DNA of 7,409 nt from CAXXOK01 sp035399245 (GTDB taxonomy: Bacteria; Bacillota; Clostridia; Christensenellales; Aristaeellaceae), in contig DAOPIR010000149.1 of NCBI GenBank assembly GCA_035399245.1, positions 1-7,409 on the forward strand, in the 5' to 3' direction. Below, piece by piece: positions 6,046 through 7,409 of the stretch (its first letter is position 1; each line of letters begins with the position of its first letter). The notes beneath the pieces are model-generated. The model was not told the origin of the DNA and did not search any database. It saw only the letters and a program-made list of their open reading frames with translations. The position numbers and the translations under genes were made by a program.

Positions 6046-6053
6046 TATTAATT

Positions 6054-6058
6054 GGAGG
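6054..6058 (+). promoter_or_regulatory. Ribosome binding site deciding the thiT start
   Basis: GGAGG lies seven bases before the ATG at 6066 but only one base before the ATG at 6060, so 6066 is the workable start. An in-frame TTG at 6018 lies inside the terminator hairpin and is not used. Confidence 0.8.
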
Positions 6059-6065
6059 AATGAAG

Positions 6066-6650
6066 ATGAACCAAACCCTTCGTAAAATCACTGAAACGGC
6101 AATCATGCTTGCTGTGGCAACCGTACTGAGCTTGATCGAATTCAAGGGCCCCTGGGTGCTGGGCGGAAGTATTACGGCGTGCAGCATGCTGCCGATTATC
6201 CTGATCGCACACCGTTACGGCACGAAATGGGGGCTCCTGACATCGCTGACGTATAGCGTATTGCAGCTTTTGCTTGGCCTTAATAACGTGCAATACGCCC
6301 CCAATGCGCTTGCCGCCATTGGAATTATAATGCTTGACTATGTGCTGGCGTTCGGCGTACTCGGCTTTGCTGCTATTTTTGACAATGTGTTTCAAAGCAA
6401 GCGCAAAGCACTGGTTGTCGGTATCGTCGTTACAATGACCGGCCGCCTTGTATGCCACTTTTTAAGCGGTATCATTATTTGGGAAGCGCTTTGGCCGAAC
6501 TCGCTGGGCTGGGCGCCGTGGGTATGGTCGCTTGCCTATAACGGCTCCTATATGCTGCCGGAAATGCTGATCACCTCGGTTGCCGCATTTTTACTGTACA
6601 AGCCGCTGGAAAAATATTTCACACGCGTTCCAGCTGCCAAGCAAGCCTGA
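6066..6650 (+). CDS. thiT: ThiT, thiamine-specific S component of an ECF transporter
   Basis: A 194-residue integral membrane protein with about six hydrophobic helices, close to the roughly 180-190 residues usual for ThiT/YuaJ. It captures thiamine outside the cell and needs the shared ECF energising module (EcfA, EcfA', EcfT), encoded elsewhere. Compared from memory with the Lactococcus ThiT binding site, H131 in CHFLSG, W139 eight residues later, and N159 in SLAYNG line up with His125, Trp133 and Asn151. D91-Y92 occupies the place of Glu84-Tyr85, with Asp for Glu, which I recall as usual in YuaJ-like members. Trp30 may be the counterpart of Trp34. The upstream TPP riboswitch independently supports thiamine as substrate. 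Monocistronic: a strong terminator follows six bases after the stop. Confidence 0.94.
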   Translation: MNQTLRKITETAIMLAVATVLSLIEFKGPWVLGGSITACSMLPIILIAHRYGTKWGLLTSLTYSVLQLLLGLNNVQYAPNALAAIGIIMLDYVLAFGVLGFAAIFDNVFQSKRKALVVGIVVTMTGRLVCHFLSGIIIWEALWPNSLGWAPWVWSLAYNGSYMLPEMLITSVAAFLLYKPLEKYFTRVPAAKQA

Positions 6651-6655
6651 TCGCA

Positions 6656-6703
6656 ATCAAAAAGTCTCTGCATTGGTTTATCACCAAGCAGAGACTTTTT
6701 GAT
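6656..6703. terminator. Bidirectional terminator shared by thiT and the hflC-like gene
   Basis: A perfect 16-bp stem runs from ATCAAAAAGTCTCTGC (6656-6671) to its exact complement at 6688-6703. Inside is a further TTGGT/ACCAA stem with a TTATC loop and one bulged A. A-run and T-run lie at the two feet, so either strand gives a hairpin followed by T residues. It starts 6 bases after the thiT stop and lies 12 bases past the stop of the convergent gene. Confidence 0.93.
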
Positions 6704-6715
6704 ATTGAAAGGTTA

Positions 6716-7409
6716 TTACGGATTATCGGAAATATAGTTCATCAAGTCCGCCCATAGCGGATCCGATTCATCCAGCACCAGTGTGGTATCCTCATCCAGT
6801 GCGGTTTCCAGGGCCTGCAATGAACGCCAGTAGCTGTAAAACTCGCTGTCCGCACTGTAGGCTTCGGCATAGATGCGCATGGATTCGGCTTCCGCTTCGG
6901 CGCGCACGGTGCCGGCCTCGGTTACAGCGTCGGCCTGAATCTGCCGTGCCTGCAGATCGGCAGCGGAAACAGCCTTCTGGTATTCCTCATCGCCTTCGCT
7001 GCGCAGCTGCTGCGCCACCTTGGCACGGTCAGCCTGCATGCGGGCGTAGGTCGATTCCAGATTGGCTGTGGGCAGGATGGTACGGTGCACCTGAATATCC
7101 TTGATCTCGATCCCACGCATAGCCATGTCCTCGTTAAGCGTTTCCAGTCCGGCAGATAACGCTGCGTTAAGAACATCCTTGTTGGATACGAATTCTTCGG
7201 CAGTCAAACGGTTGATGGCCTGCACGATCACAGGATGAATCAGATTGTCCAGCTGGTTTTCCGCGCGGGACATGGTACCGAGCTTCAGCGAAAACAGCGC
7301 CGGATCCGCGATATACCATTGGGCATAGGTTTGGATGTAATACTGCTTTTTCTCGGAGGTGTTTACAATTTCCGAATCGCTGATATAGGTATACAACCGC
7401 GAGGAGTAC
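6716..7409 (-). CDS. hflC: HflC-like SPFH/band 7 protein (5' end beyond the window)
   Basis: The reading frame stays open to the right edge, so the N-terminus, expected to hold a membrane anchor and the start of the SPFH domain, is missing; 230 C-terminal residues are present. They begin in the SPFH fold (KKQYYIQTYAQWYIADPALF, then AENQLDNLIHPVIVQAINRL) and pass into an Ala/Glu/Gln-rich coiled coil (about residues 120-185 of the visible part) with repeated QADA/RAEAEAE motifs. They finish with the HflC-type tail, SEFYSYWRSLQALE and TLVLDESDPLW. HflC forms a membrane complex with HflK that encloses and restrains the FtsH protease. hflK would be expected just upstream, beyond 7409, but cannot be seen. 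A TTG at 7396 could be read as a start but is inside the conserved domain. An HflC-like general stomatin/prohibitin relative is the alternative. Confidence 0.85.
   Translation of the reverse strand, partial: YSSRLYTYISDSEIVNTSEKKQYYIQTYAQWYIADPALFSLKLGTMSRAENQLDNLIHPVIVQAINRLTAEEFVSNKDVLNAALSAGLETLNEDMAMRGIEIKDIQVHRTILPTANLESTYARMQADRAKVAQQLRSEGDEEYQKAVSAADLQARQIQADAVTEAGTVRAEAEAESMRIYAEAYSADSEFYSYWRSLQALETALDEDTTLVLDESDPLWADLMNYISDNP

Noticed and set aside
5866..6051. Possible 61-residue plus-strand leader peptide through the riboswitch
   Set aside because: The frame is formed by the conserved aptamer bases and starts at the promoter -35 box, upstream of the predicted transcription start.
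6018..6065. Longer thiT reading from TTG at 6018 or ATG at 6060
   Set aside because: The TTG is inside the terminator hairpin, and the ATG at 6060 is one base from the GGAGG site; the ATG at 6066 has proper spacing and gives the usual ThiT length.
7394..7396. TTG as the real start of the hflC-like gene
   Set aside because: It falls inside the SPFH domain, has no suitable ribosome site, and the frame is open to the window edge, so the gene is cut by the window.

Overview
The window looks like a piece of a Gram-positive, low-to-mid GC Firmicutes/Clostridia-type chromosome. The basis is strong AGGAGG-type ribosome binding sites, TTGACA/TATAAT-type promoters with 17-bp spacers, short hairpin-plus-T-run terminators, a TPP riboswitch ahead of thiT (an ECF-type thiamine uptake component typical of Firmicutes), and an AlkZ-related protein of a kind I associate with Clostridia. 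The species cannot be named from this sequence alone. No rRNA, tRNA, CRISPR array, insertion sequence or phage gene was seen.

Layout. Positions 9-3230 (minus strand) hold one compact operon, transcribed right to left: a CadC/SmtB-type ArsR-family metal sensor (2806-3165), a 71-residue free-standing heavy-metal-associated (HMA) domain protein (2579-2794), a Zn/Cd/Pb-type P1B ATPase without its own N-terminal metal-binding domain (704-2557), and an AlkZ-related winged-helix protein (9-707) whose start codon overlaps the ATPase stop. A near-consensus promoter and an imperfect 24-bp inverted repeat over the predicted transcription start precede the sensor gene. Positions 3237-5740 (minus) hold a single-gene unit, a GH94 glycoside phosphorylase of 790 residues with its own promoter and terminator. 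Positions 5741-5865 are a divergent non-coding spacer. Positions 5866-6650 (plus) hold a promoter, a TPP riboswitch, an intrinsic terminator and thiT. A long bidirectional hairpin at 6656-6703 separates thiT from a convergent, 5'-truncated hflC-like SPFH gene (6716 to the right edge, minus).

How the parts work together. In the metal operon, the sensor should release the promoter when Zn(II), Cd(II) or Pb(II) binds. The HMA protein would then pass metal to, or regulate, the efflux ATPase. The translationally coupled AlkZ-related gene is the surprising member. thiT should be switched off by thiamine pyrophosphate through premature termination. The GH94 enzyme is cytoplasmic and probably phosphorolyses a beta-linked disaccharide brought in by a transporter encoded elsewhere.

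The parts most worth a second look are the AlkZ-related gene locked into the metal-efflux operon, the HMA/ATPase split by two in-frame TGA stops, and the sensor that keeps both known metal-site residue sets.
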